DNA from: Terramyces sp. JEL0728
Taxonomy: Eukaryota > Chytridiomycota > Chytridiomycetes > Rhizophydiales > Terramycetaceae
Length of the DNA: 55,193 bases
Reading direction: 5' to 3'
Assembly: GCA_027603945.1 (NCBI GenBank)
Contig: JADIIU010000086.1
Location: 1 to 55,193, forward strand
The notes beneath the pieces are model-generated. The model was not told the origin of the DNA, did not search any database, and saw only the letters and a program-made list of their open reading frames with translations. This document shows positions 11,897 through 20,276 of this stretch, in pieces. How positions within the stretch are numbered: position 1 is the stretch's first letter; each line of letters starts with the position of its first letter. The translations under genes and the position numbers were made by a program.

Positions 11897-12709
11897 TTAA
11901 AACACGTTTGTTATATTGTAACTGATAGTAGCTAATGGAGCCGTCCCATTCTTTTCACCTTCCGACGATTTAATCCTACCAGCAAATACGATCCGTTTAA
12001 GCTGGTTGAACACCAAGATTTGCACAGCAGAATGCACACCAATCAAACTAGAATTAATCACAAACCAATCCAGCACTACACCCTCGAGTATAAGCTGTGC
12101 AAATATAGAGTATATGATCAAGTTTGTCCAGTCAATGAGGACGAACGGTGTGCTGTACATTACCATCTTTTGAAACTCGGCATACGCGTGTCGCTGGTTG
12201 GATTTATACGTTAGCCATGTTAAATACACAATCTGGCCATTGTCGTATAGTAAGGCACATAGCGGCCATACGATATTTCCAATCAAGTACAACCAGGCTA
12301 CAGCGTCGCTGCCATTGAAAAAAGACAGGACCGTAGGTGCATAACATAATATAAAAAAGATAATTGAAGCTGTAATCGCATAGTCTATATATTGTTTCTT
12401 GAATTTTGTATTTATAATTCCAAAAATCTCCAAAGTTTTCAAATCTATCAGCACGTACCCCAAGATACTAACCGGATTGCAAAAACTGGTAAAATAATCA
12501 GTGTAAGTGCCGACTGCTGTACTTTCATCAAGCGACAAAGCTATCGCCGCGCCAATACCAATTATATTCACTATTTGAAAGGGTACAATCCACAATACAT
12601 TAAACTTGCCAAACGACTTTCTGTGAATGAATATTTCGATTATTGATATTAGTACTAGGAATATAGTTGCCAGCCCAAAGCATAGCGAGAATATGCGGAA
12701 TGGATACAT
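11897..12709 (-). CDS. polytopic (7TM-like) membrane protein
   Basis: 270 aa, one exon, from an ATG (MYPFRIFSL). About seven hydrophobic helices are spread over the whole length (for example ATIFLVLISIIEIFI, SILGYVLIDL, ITASIIFFILCYAPTVL, WLYLIGNIVWPLCALLY, LIDWTNLIIYSIFAQLIL). The C-terminal tail is short and hydrophilic. No family signature (DRY, NPxxY, retinal Lys) was found. It resembles orphan 7TM proteins common in chytrid genomes. It runs tail-to-tail with the MAPEG array, 55 bp apart. Its function is unknown; it could also be a non-receptor membrane protein. Confidence 0.75.
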   Translation of the reverse strand: MYPFRIFSLCFGLATIFLVLISIIEIFIHRKSFGKFNVLWIVPFQIVNIIGIGAAIALSLDESTAVGTYTDYFTSFCNPVSILGYVLIDLKTLEIFGIINTKFKKQYIDYAITASIIFFILCYAPTVLSFFNGSDAVAWLYLIGNIVWPLCALLYDNGQIVYLTWLTYKSNQRHAYAEFQKMVMYSTPFVLIDWTNLIIYSIFAQLILEGVVLDWFVINSSLIGVHSAVQILVFNQLKRIVFAGRIKSSEGEKNGTAPLATISYNITNVF

Positions 12710-13248
12710 TGGAAAACATTCATCGTGGATTTATGCGACTTTGAAAAAGCAGCTGGGCTGTATTAATTCAAAGAATGAATTATCAGTGCTGCTGACTGAA
12801 TTTCATAGAAACACGCAGGATTGGTGAAACTCAAACAAACTAGCTTTTATGGTTTGTGAAACCAGAGCAGAGACCTATCACCGGATGATTGATATGTGAG
12901 ACGAACAGACGATTGGCACCAGGAATTGTATTAGAGCCCCGAAGAACCGTAATCTTGAACGAGATGCTGGTGCCACGACAATCATGAAACACCTCCAAAT
13001 TTTGACAGCTCGACAAAATATCCTGCAAAGACAAACACCGGTAAGTAGCGCAACTCCTTGCCCCTCCATAATCCACTTTTCAAATTTAAAATCGACAAAG
13101 AATTAGCTGAAAAGGATTTTGTGAGGGAAAAAGAGCCTTTGGGCCGTTCGTGTTGCCTCAATTTGCACACTATACCTTTCTGACGGTAAATGACGCCCCC
13201 ATAATCTATAAAGCGCGACAGTAATAGTTGGTATTAAAAAATAGAAAG
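12710..13248. other. intergenic region, divergent promoter of 7TM and carboxylesterase genes
   Basis: About 540 bp. Overlapping short open frames exist on both strands (minus strand 12840-13324), but none joins into a recognisable protein with 19-23 nt introns. Nothing supportable is called. Confidence 0.5.
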
Positions 13249-14916
13249 ATGCTATCCAGTCTTTTCTTTCTCGTAACTGTAAATGCCATTGCTTTACCTG
13301 CTGCTCTTCCTGAACCTGCTCCAATTCCGGGAAGCGTAACCGCAGCAGCTGTCACTGCAATCGTCGACGAATTGGAACAATTGGCAAACAACATTTCGAT
13401 TCCAAACAGCAGCAAGTTATTTGGAGGTCTGTTTCCAACAATTCAAAACCTTGCTGTAAATTTCGTCCGCCATCAAGTTGTACAATTGCCGTACGGGCAA
13501 ATTCGCGGTGTTGTTGAACCTCTATTCTCTTCATACTTGAATATTCCGTTTGCTCAACCGCCAGTAGGAGCGTTGCGTTTCAAGCCTCCTCAACCACCAT
13601 TGAACATTACTGGTGTTTTCAACGCAACTTCTTTTGGTAACGCATGTATTCAAGCTCAAACTGGTGCTACCAATTTGGTTACTTCGGAAGATTGCTTGAA
13701 CCTTAATGTCTATGCGCCAACAGTTGGTGAAAAGCTCCCTGTCATTGTATATATCTATGGTGGATCATTCAACTCTGGATACAACTCTAACCCACTCTAC
13801 AACGGAAAAACAATTCTCACTCATTCAAACAACGTCGTGGTTGTTACTGTAAATTATCGTGTTGGTGCCTTTGGTTTCATTGCCGGCAACTTGTTGGCAC
13901 AGGAAGGTTCTCTGAATGTCGGCTTGTTGGATCAAAAACTGGCTTTTGAATGGGTAAGACAGAATATTGCATTGTTTGGTGGTGATCCTAACCGAATTAC
14001 TGCTGTTGGCCAATCCGCCGGTGCAATTTCTTTGGGAGCGCATTTGCTTGCTCAAGGCGGTACTCAAAAGCTGTTTGACCGTGCTGTTCTTCTATCTGGC
14101 GGTCCAGCCTGGCTGTACCAAACCCCAGCTTCATTCGACGGTGTATTTACTGCTTACGCTTCAGCAGTCGGATGCAGCACTGGTGATATTTTGGCTTGCA
14201 TGCGCAATGTCCCTGCGCAAACCTTATTCACTGCTGGCCAAACAATCAACTGGTTCCCAATTGCTGACGGCTCCTATGTCAATGAAGAAGCACTTGTTAC
14301 TCTTTTGATGGACAAGAAGGTCAGCAAAGTGCCGCTGCTGATGAATGACGACTTGAACGAAGGCACTTTGTTCACATTTGGCCAAATAACCAGTGCTGCA
14401 CAAGTCATTCCGTATGACACGATTTTCCTTCCGTTCTTGTCTGCAGCGCAACAAAGCACTGTATCCTCACTGTACAATGTATCTTCCTATCCTAACGGCC
14501 CTTACCAAGCCGCCGGTGATTTCTTTGGCGACTTGCTATTCCAATGTCCAGAAATCTTGCTTGCAGCTACCTATCAAGGCTTGGGAGTAGAAACGTACAG
14601 ATCGTTCTTTACTCATCAACCACTCAAGCCGTTGTATCCTAATGCAGCGCAATTAGGTGTATATCACGGTGCTGAATTGCCATTTGTATGGCAAAACACT
14701 GCTTTATTGGACTCTACTGAAATCCCGCTATCCAGCCAAATGCTGGACAGTGTCTTGAACTTTGTTTATGGAAAACAGCCAAATGCAAAATGGGCAACCT
14801 ATGGAACTGGTAACCGATTCAACTTTGTGAACAATGCAATGGAAGCCGATTCTGATAGGACTCAAAAGTGCGGATTCTTCCAACAAACCGTTGTATCATT
14901 CCTGCAATCGCAATAA
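13249..14916 (+). CDS. secreted type-B carboxylesterase/lipase-like
   Basis: 555 aa from the ATG at 13249. An N-terminal signal peptide (MLSSLFFLVTVNAIALPA) is followed by an alpha/beta hydrolase of the carboxylesterase type-B family. Landmarks are LNIPFAQPPVGALRFKPP, EDCLNLNVYAP (Cys of the first disulphide), the oxyanion region YIYGGSFNSGY, the nucleophile elbow VGQSAGA with Ser about 256, Glu about 371 (NEGTLF) and His about 473 (YHGAELPFVW). All three catalytic residues are present, so it should be active on esters. The length is normal for the family and no intron is needed. It likely acts outside the cell. The stop overlaps AATAAA (CAATAAAT). Confidence 0.94.
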   Translation: MLSSLFFLVTVNAIALPAALPEPAPIPGSVTAAAVTAIVDELEQLANNISIPNSSKLFGGLFPTIQNLAVNFVRHQVVQLPYGQIRGVVEPLFSSYLNIPFAQPPVGALRFKPPQPPLNITGVFNATSFGNACIQAQTGATNLVTSEDCLNLNVYAPTVGEKLPVIVYIYGGSFNSGYNSNPLYNGKTILTHSNNVVVVTVNYRVGAFGFIAGNLLAQEGSLNVGLLDQKLAFEWVRQNIALFGGDPNRITAVGQSAGAISLGAHLLAQGGTQKLFDRAVLLSGGPAWLYQTPASFDGVFTAYASAVGCSTGDILACMRNVPAQTLFTAGQTINWFPIADGSYVNEEALVTLLMDKKVSKVPLLMNDDLNEGTLFTFGQITSAAQVIPYDTIFLPFLSAAQQSTVSSLYNVSSYPNGPYQAAGDFFGDLLFQCPEILLAATYQGLGVETYRSFFTHQPLKPLYPNAAQLGVYHGAELPFVWQNTALLDSTEIPLSSQMLDSVLNFVYGKQPNAKWATYGTGNRFNFVNNAMEADSDRTQKCGFFQQTVVSFLQSQ

Positions 14917-14944
14917 ATAGCATTGAATTTATTCTTGGTTGTAA

Positions 14945-15568
14945 TTAAAATATTTCATCGAATGGACTGGTGTCATTGAAACAATCCTGCCAGACAGACC
15001 GTATTGCTCCTTCAGCTTCTTTTTGAGTCTTTCCGCTCCCCTGCATTACACCCATAATCGCTCTCCTCCTGACACACTCTTGAAAATGTTTAGCAATACC
15101 AAAATACCCTCTTTTAACTTCCCTATTGAATTTACATTCTCCAGATAGCGCAACTGCTCTAATTTCAGAACAAGCTAAATGTCTGACATCATTCCAATTT
15201 ACATCTGTAGTTGCGTGGTCGTACAAATGCACCAATTCATGTGAAAGTGTATCTTCCAGCTGTGATTTCTCTAGAATCCGATTCTGACACAGCACAATGC
15301 CGTATTTTGGTGCGAATCCGCCAGAACGAGATTCGTCACATGGCAAGCATTTAATATTATCCACATCAAAGGTGGTTCCCAGTAATGCAATTTCTGAAAG
15401 TAGAAATTTAACAATTGGTGATGAATGGATTAGTTTGGTTTTGATTTTTTCGCATTTCAGTGCTTGCTTTTCAAATTCTTCAGCTGCTGAGCTGAATTCT
15501 GTGAATGCCTTTAATTCCTTTTCAGACAACTTTGATGTCATTTCAGAAAAAATAATTTTCCAACCCAT
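14945..15568 (-). CDS. ATP23: mitochondrial inner membrane protease Atp23
   Basis: 207 aa from the first ATG (MGWKIIFSEM); the frame is open a little further upstream, but only TTG lies there. M76-family hallmarks are present: CDESRSGGFAPKYGIVLCQN, the zinc-binding HELVHLYD (His about 110, Glu about 111, His about 114, Asp about 117), DVRHLACSEIRA, LSGECKFNRE and HFQECVRRRA. Atp23 processes Atp6 and assists F1Fo ATP synthase assembly in the intermembrane space, using a twin-Cys pattern. The gene ends 29 bp from the convergent carboxylesterase. Confidence 0.94.
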   Translation of the reverse strand: MGWKIIFSEMTSKLSEKELKAFTEFSSAAEEFEKQALKCEKIKTKLIHSSPIVKFLLSEIALLGTTFDVDNIKCLPCDESRSGGFAPKYGIVLCQNRILEKSQLEDTLSHELVHLYDHATTDVNWNDVRHLACSEIRAVALSGECKFNREVKRGYFGIAKHFQECVRRRAIMGVMQGSGKTQKEAEGAIRSVWQDCFNDTSPFDEIF

Positions 15569-15630
15569 AGATTTAACCGACAGGGGCTTTATGTGCAACA
15601 GCTTATTTGTATTAATAGCTTTATTGTAAC

Positions 15631-16245
15631 TTATTCTTCATCGTCCGGAGGTAAAGTGTCTTCTATCCATTCCTGCACATCTTGATCTGGAATATTTTCC
15701 AACATGTAATACTTATTATAAGGACATAAACTAATAAATAGCCAGTCCAAGATTGCGAAATTTCCCTTTAGCGCTGCCACAAAGAATGTCTCATCATCCC
15801 AGGGACAATTATTCTCTTTGAGCCATTTCATGTTTTCTAGATTTCCATTTCCTGCTGCATATGGAAAGGTCTCTTCATCCCAAGGACATTTATTCTCTTT
15901 CAGCCATTTCATAATCTCCAAATTTCCTTTTTCTACTGCTGCATTGAATGTCTCGTCGTTCCAAGGGCAATCATTCTTTTTCAGCCATTTTACATTTTCT
16001 AAATTTCCATTCTTTGCTGCTATGTTGAATGTATATGTATTCCAGGAATAGTTATTCTTTTTCAACCACTTCATGTTTTCTAAATTTCCATTGTTTGCTG
16101 CTGCATTAAACGTAAAACATTCTGTTGTTCTTTTCACATATTTACTTTGCAATTCTCTAGTGGTTTTCAAAGTTTCTTGATCGCAGAGCAGCCAAATCCT
16201 GTCCCAAACTTCAATCGGCAAGAGTAATTCTGCACCGCTGATCAT
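15631..16245 (-). CDS. ankyrin-type repeat protein with F-box-like N-terminus
   Basis: 204 aa. The N-terminus (LLLPIEVWDRIWLLCDQETL) looks F-box-like. Five repeats follow of the form NGNLENMKWLKxNxCPWDxETFxxAA, the ankyrin-derived repeat widespread in amoebae, stramenopiles, some chytrids and giant viruses. The short C-terminus is acidic. It may be a substrate adaptor or a domesticated/transferred repeat gene; the sequence does not decide. An AATAAA lies 6 nt past the stop (TAAGTTACAATAAAG). Confidence 0.82.
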   Translation of the reverse strand: MISGAELLLPIEVWDRIWLLCDQETLKTTRELQSKYVKRTTECFTFNAAANNGNLENMKWLKKNNYSWNTYTFNIAAKNGNLENVKWLKKNDCPWNDETFNAAVEKGNLEIMKWLKENKCPWDEETFPYAAGNGNLENMKWLKENNCPWDDETFFVAALKGNFAILDWLFISLCPYNKYYMLENIPDQDVQEWIEDTLPPDDEE

Positions 16246-16310
16246 GGCAAGTTTTTTGTCACGCGATAATTTTGTTCAGTATCTAGTTGATAATTCGATT
16301 GCAAAATTTA

Positions 16311-17114
16311 TTAGATATTTCTGATGATTCCACCATCAGCCAACCATGAACGGCCATTGATTGCGGATGCAAGTGGAGATATCATGAAAACAGCAATATC
16401 AGCAATTTCCTTTGCAGTTTCAAACCGTTGAATCAAACTGGATGGTTCATGCACAGCAAAATAATCCTTAACTGCTTCGTCAACAGTCTTACCAGATTGC
16501 TTTGCGATACCGCTTATGTACTTGGCAACACCGTCTGTCCAAGTTGGTCCAGGTAGTATAGAATTTACTCGCACTTTTGTTCCCTTTGTGATCTCTGCTA
16601 GTCCTCTGGCAACTGCCAACTGCGCTGCTTTTGTCATTGAGTAGTGGACCATGAAACCTTTTGATGCATAGGCTGCTTCGCTACTAACGAACAAGATAGT
16701 TCCTTCATCTCGGTCAAGGAGCTGCTTCATGAACGACTTGGATAGTAACACTCCAGACATGACGTTGGTGTTGAACATCTGTTGCCATTCTTGGACTGGG
16801 ATATCTTGGAACGGTTTGCTTTCAAAAACCCCAGTGTTGTTGATTAAGGCGTACAGAGGGCCAATAGCTTCAACTTGCTGAACGAGCGATAGTATGCTTT
16901 TTTCATCAGATACATCGGCAGCAATTCCATAAACTTTACCAGATCCGGTGTAATTTCGTTTCAGCTCATCTACTACTTGATCAACTTTGGGTTGGGATCT
17001 CCCATTTACAATCACATCTGCATTTTCATTCAACAGTGTTGCTGCAATGTCTCTACCAATACCGGCTGTAGATCCAGTTACTAAAACCAACTTTCCGTCC
17101 AATTTCAAGTGCAT
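16311..17114 (-). CDS. classical short-chain dehydrogenase/reductase
   Basis: 267 aa, single exon. Rossmann SDR features are a TGSTAGIG nucleotide loop near residues 13-20, an NGRS segment that could favour NADP(H), ALINNTG, the catalytic Ser (SSEAAY), and YSMTK with Tyr and Lys. The C-terminus ILPGPTWTDG...INGRSWLADGG is typical of the classical subfamily (3-oxoacyl-ACP reductase/glucose dehydrogenase-like). The substrate is not predictable. No targeting signal is obvious. The stop sits in TAATAAA. Confidence 0.92.
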   Translation of the reverse strand: MHLKLDGKLVLVTGSTAGIGRDIAATLLNENADVIVNGRSQPKVDQVVDELKRNYTGSGKVYGIAADVSDEKSILSLVQQVEAIGPLYALINNTGVFESKPFQDIPVQEWQQMFNTNVMSGVLLSKSFMKQLLDRDEGTILFVSSEAAYASKGFMVHYSMTKAAQLAVARGLAEITKGTKVRVNSILPGPTWTDGVAKYISGIAKQSGKTVDEAVKDYFAVHEPSSLIQRFETAKEIADIAVFMISPLASAINGRSWLADGGIIRNI

Positions 17115-17442
17115 TTTCGATACCTTTGTTTACCTGGTTTTAAGGGAAATTTCCTTCTCGAAAATTCGCATTACTGACTCTATACGCCACTAATACTAAT
17201 AGAATCTACTCTAGATTCGTTAGCTTTAAACAAGACATAATTTGAAATTCAGCCAAGCCTAATCACAGAAAGTGCCACTGAGCAATGGCGATGGAGATAT
17301 TAAAGGCTTTATACTCTTAAAATCATTCACATGTCATTCTCGTTAACATTCACCATGTCATTCTCGTTAACATTCACCATGTCATTCTCGTTAACATTCA
17401 AGCCACTTGGTTATTTTTTTTTGTTTTTGAATTTCATTTCAA
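17115..17442. other. divergent promoter region SDR / WDR3
   Basis: About 330 bp. It holds three copies of a 24-bp direct repeat near its WDR3 side (listed separately) and a T-rich tract just before the WDR3 ATG. A short open frame across the repeats (MSFSLTFT reiterated) is an artefact of the repeat. Confidence 0.6.
17332..17402. repeat. 3 x 24-bp tandem repeat in the WDR3 leader/promoter
   Basis: The unit ATGTCATTCTCGTTAACATT plus CACC is repeated head to tail. The last copy ends ...TTCAAG. That last copy, read from GTCATTCTCGTTAACATT to AAG, is a 22-nt GT...AG interval with a TTAAC motif, which looks like the micro-introns of this genome. It starts about 110 bp upstream of the WDR3 start. 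Confidence 0.85.
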
Positions 17443-20255
17443 ATGGTCAAAGTCTACCAAAGATACAAACTGCAAAAATCATTTGGAGTAATCGCAAGTT
17501 CATCTTCAAACGCAATATTTAATCATGACGGGACATCCTGCTATGCGCCAACGCTGGAAAATATCACCATGTGGAATTTAAAACAAGGAACTGTTATAAA
17601 GCAGCTGCAGGATTCTAATTCACAGACTACGTGTATTGCAAGGCATAAGGAACTAGTGGCGGTTGGGTATTCTGCGTTTAATTTAGATTTGCTGATGGGT
17701 CGATTCGTATTTGGGATAACGGTGTAGTCACAGTGTTCAATGGACATCGAGCGCCGGTTACTTGCCTGGCATTTGATAGCAAGGGTGCAAGATTGGTTTC
17801 TGGTTCTGCCGACACTGATGTTATTTTGTGGGACGTTGTTGCTGAAATTGGGCTGAATAGATTCAAAGGGCACAAAGACCAGGTTACCTGTGTCGCTTTT
17901 ATTGAAGGTGAGAATTAATTAACAAGAACAAAGTCCTAATTCTACGACTAGATTGAACCATATTGTTTCTGGATCAAAAGATACACTTGTCAAAGTTTGG
18001 GATATCACTGCAGAATGCTGTGTTGAAAATATCGTGTCGCACAGAGGGGAAGTGTGGGCTTTAGATATCAGAGGCACAATGCTTCTCACTGGTGCTGGTG
18101 ACGGACAGTTGAGGTTGTGGGAAATCAATCTCGAAAACCTTGCAAACAAACTAATTGATAATGCTCAGCAAGACGCAGCAGAAATTGCGAAATCAATTGA
18201 ATTAATTGGCAATATTGAAAAGCAAAGCAAGGAAAGAGTAATGTCAATCAAATTTCATTCAGATGAATTTTTTGGAGTCCAAGGAAATGATAAATTAATA
18301 GAAATCTTCAAAATTAGAAATGATCAAGAATTAAAGAAACGACTGGCCAGGAAAAAGAAGCGATCCAAGGATGATATGGAGATTGAGCTCGAATTATCCG
18401 ACAAGATTTCTATATTCAATACAATCAAGACATTTTCAAAACTGCGGTCTTTTGACATGGTAAAAGGAGCACACAAAAACCAACTTCGAGTATTGGCGCA
18501 TCATACCAGCAACTCTTTGGAATTCTATCAATTGTCTTTGGACGAAAAAGAGCCAGCAAAACAAATTTCTTCAATTGATTTGCCTGGCCATAGAACTGAT
18601 ATCAGAACACTTTGCTTATCTGAAGATGATGAATTACTAGCATCTGGAAGCAGTGATATGGTAAAGCTTTGGTCGACCAAAAATGGGAACTGTGTCCAGA
18701 CATTGGAGTCGGGATATGCTCTCTGCAGTGCATTCGTCCCTGGGGGCAAGCATTTGATTGTTGGCACAAAGCAAGGAGAATTACTGTTGTACGAGTTATC
18801 CTCTTCGTCATTGCTTGAAACCATTCAAGGTATTTTGATTTAATGTAGCTCACGAAGGGCCAATCTGGGGAATTCAGATTCTGCCTGATAAGCAAGGGAT
18901 GGTAACTGCCAGTCAGGATAAGACTGTAAAGTTTTTCAAATTTGGATTGATTGAGGATGAAAACTATTCGAAAATTGCAAAAAGAGCTACTGCTGTACAT
19001 TTTAGAACACTCAAATTAACTGATGATGTGTTGAGTGTTCGAGTATCTCCAGATGGCAAATTACTTGCGGTAGCGCTACTAGATTTGACTGTCAAAATCT
19101 TTTACGTTGATACTCTAAAATTCTTTTTATCATTATATGGACACAAGCTGCCAGTTAATTCAATGGACATTTCCAGCGATTCCCGTATTATTATTACTGC
19201 ATCGTCGGACAAGACTGTTAAAATCTGGGGGCTTGACTTTGGCGACTGCCATAAAAGTCTTTTGGCTCACCAGGATAGTGTAATGCAATGCCAGTTTGTG
19301 TGGGGAACCTATTACTTTTTTACCGCATCCAAGGATAAAACAATCAAGTATTGGGATGCAGAAAAGGTATTCGTGGTTTAATTTCAGTTTGAAGAAATTA
19401 GTAAACTTGAAGGCCATTTTGGAGATGTTTGGGCACTAGCAGTTGGCAAATATGGAAACTTTGTTGCCTCTGCATCGCACGACAAATCCATCAGGATCTG
19501 GGAAAAGACTGACGATCAATTTGTACTGGAAGAAGAAAGAGAGGCACGTCTCGAAGAAATATACAACGACCTGGATATCCAAGAAGAAAAGTATACTCAA
19601 GACATTGGATCTGGTGTTGAGGGGTACGAGGAAAAGGAAGGCAAACAGGTCGAGCCAGCGACTAAATCCACAATGGAAAGTTTGAAAGCTGGCGAACTGC
19701 TTTCCGAAGCACTCATTATCTGGCAAAAAGAAAATGAAGATTTTGAAAAATACCAAATGGTAAAACGTGCTAATGTAGATGGTAAAATCGAACCCAGATG
19801 TTGCTAAACCTGCCAGACATCCAATTGTTATCTCTACCGGCCTGCAAGAAAAATCGCCAGAAGAATACATTTTGCACGTTGTAAATGCCATCAGACCATC
19901 ACATTTGAACGATGCATTACTAACACTCCCTTTCCATCAAGTAATAACACTGCTCGAATGTGTCGCTAAATTAATTGAAAAGCAACTAGACCCGCTCCAA
20001 ACACAAAAAATTCTAATCTTTTTATTAAAAGAACACCATAATGAAATAACTAGCACGAGATCACTGAAGCCAGTTATCGAAAAAATCCAAACACTTTCGC
20101 GCAAGCAATTAAAGAAAGAACGCGATGTGATTGGGTACAATGTTTACGCGCTTGGCATTCTGTTACGAGAAAAGAAGCAAGGAAAGGAAAGTTTCTTTGG
20201 AGAGCAAGTAGTTGAAGAGCGTGGCGAGAAGCGCAAGAGAATCGCCGTTAAATAA
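17443..20255 (+). CDS. WDR3: WDR3/Utp12 (Dip2) SSU processome WD40 protein
   Basis: Six exons: 17443-17666, 17687-17907, 17927-18829, 18849-19366, 19388-19759 and 19779-20255. Introns are 20, 19, 19, 21 and 19 nt (for example gtattctgcgtttaatttag, gtattttgatttaatgtag, gtaaaacgtgctaatgtag). The product is 904 aa, near the usual length. The N-terminus MVKVYQRYKLQKSFGVIAS matches Dip2. Tandem WD40 propellers follow (GHRAPVTCLAFDS, SGSADTDVILWD, SGSKDTLVKVWD, GHKLPVNSMDIS, SASHDKSIRIWE), then the C-terminal Utp12 domain (ILHVVNAIRPSHLNDALLTLPF) and a basic tail. It acts in nucleolar U3 snoRNP/90S pre-ribosome processing of 18S rRNA. The second intron is 19 nt, leaving the in-frame exon start EEQSPNSTTRLNHIVSGS. 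The stop overlaps AATAAA. Confidence 0.95.
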
Positions 20256-20276
20256 ATAACCAGTAAAACGTTTATT
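20251..20276. terminator. bidirectional 3' end: opposing AATAAA hexamers of WDR3 and SCAI copy 2
   Basis: AATAAA at 20251-20256 on the plus strand contains the WDR3 stop. TTTATT at 20271-20276 is the same signal for the minus-strand SCAI gene and contains its stop. Only 16 bp separate the two coding regions, so the mature transcripts almost certainly overlap. Confidence 0.7.

Noticed and set aside
13103..13324. Overlapping minus-strand frames near the carboxylesterase promoter
   Set aside because: No ATG-to-stop model with 19-23 nt introns gives a recognisable protein; a 16-nt GT..AG interval there is below the observed range.
17331..17522. 63-codon frame MSFSLTFT...
   Set aside because: Product of the 24-bp tandem repeat overlapping the WDR3 start in another frame.
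17908..17951. A 44-nt intron in WDR3, the first reading of this frame break
   Set aside because: It leaves the wrong phase. A 19-nt intron ending at 17926 restores the frame and adds EEQSPNSTTR, consistent with all other introns.
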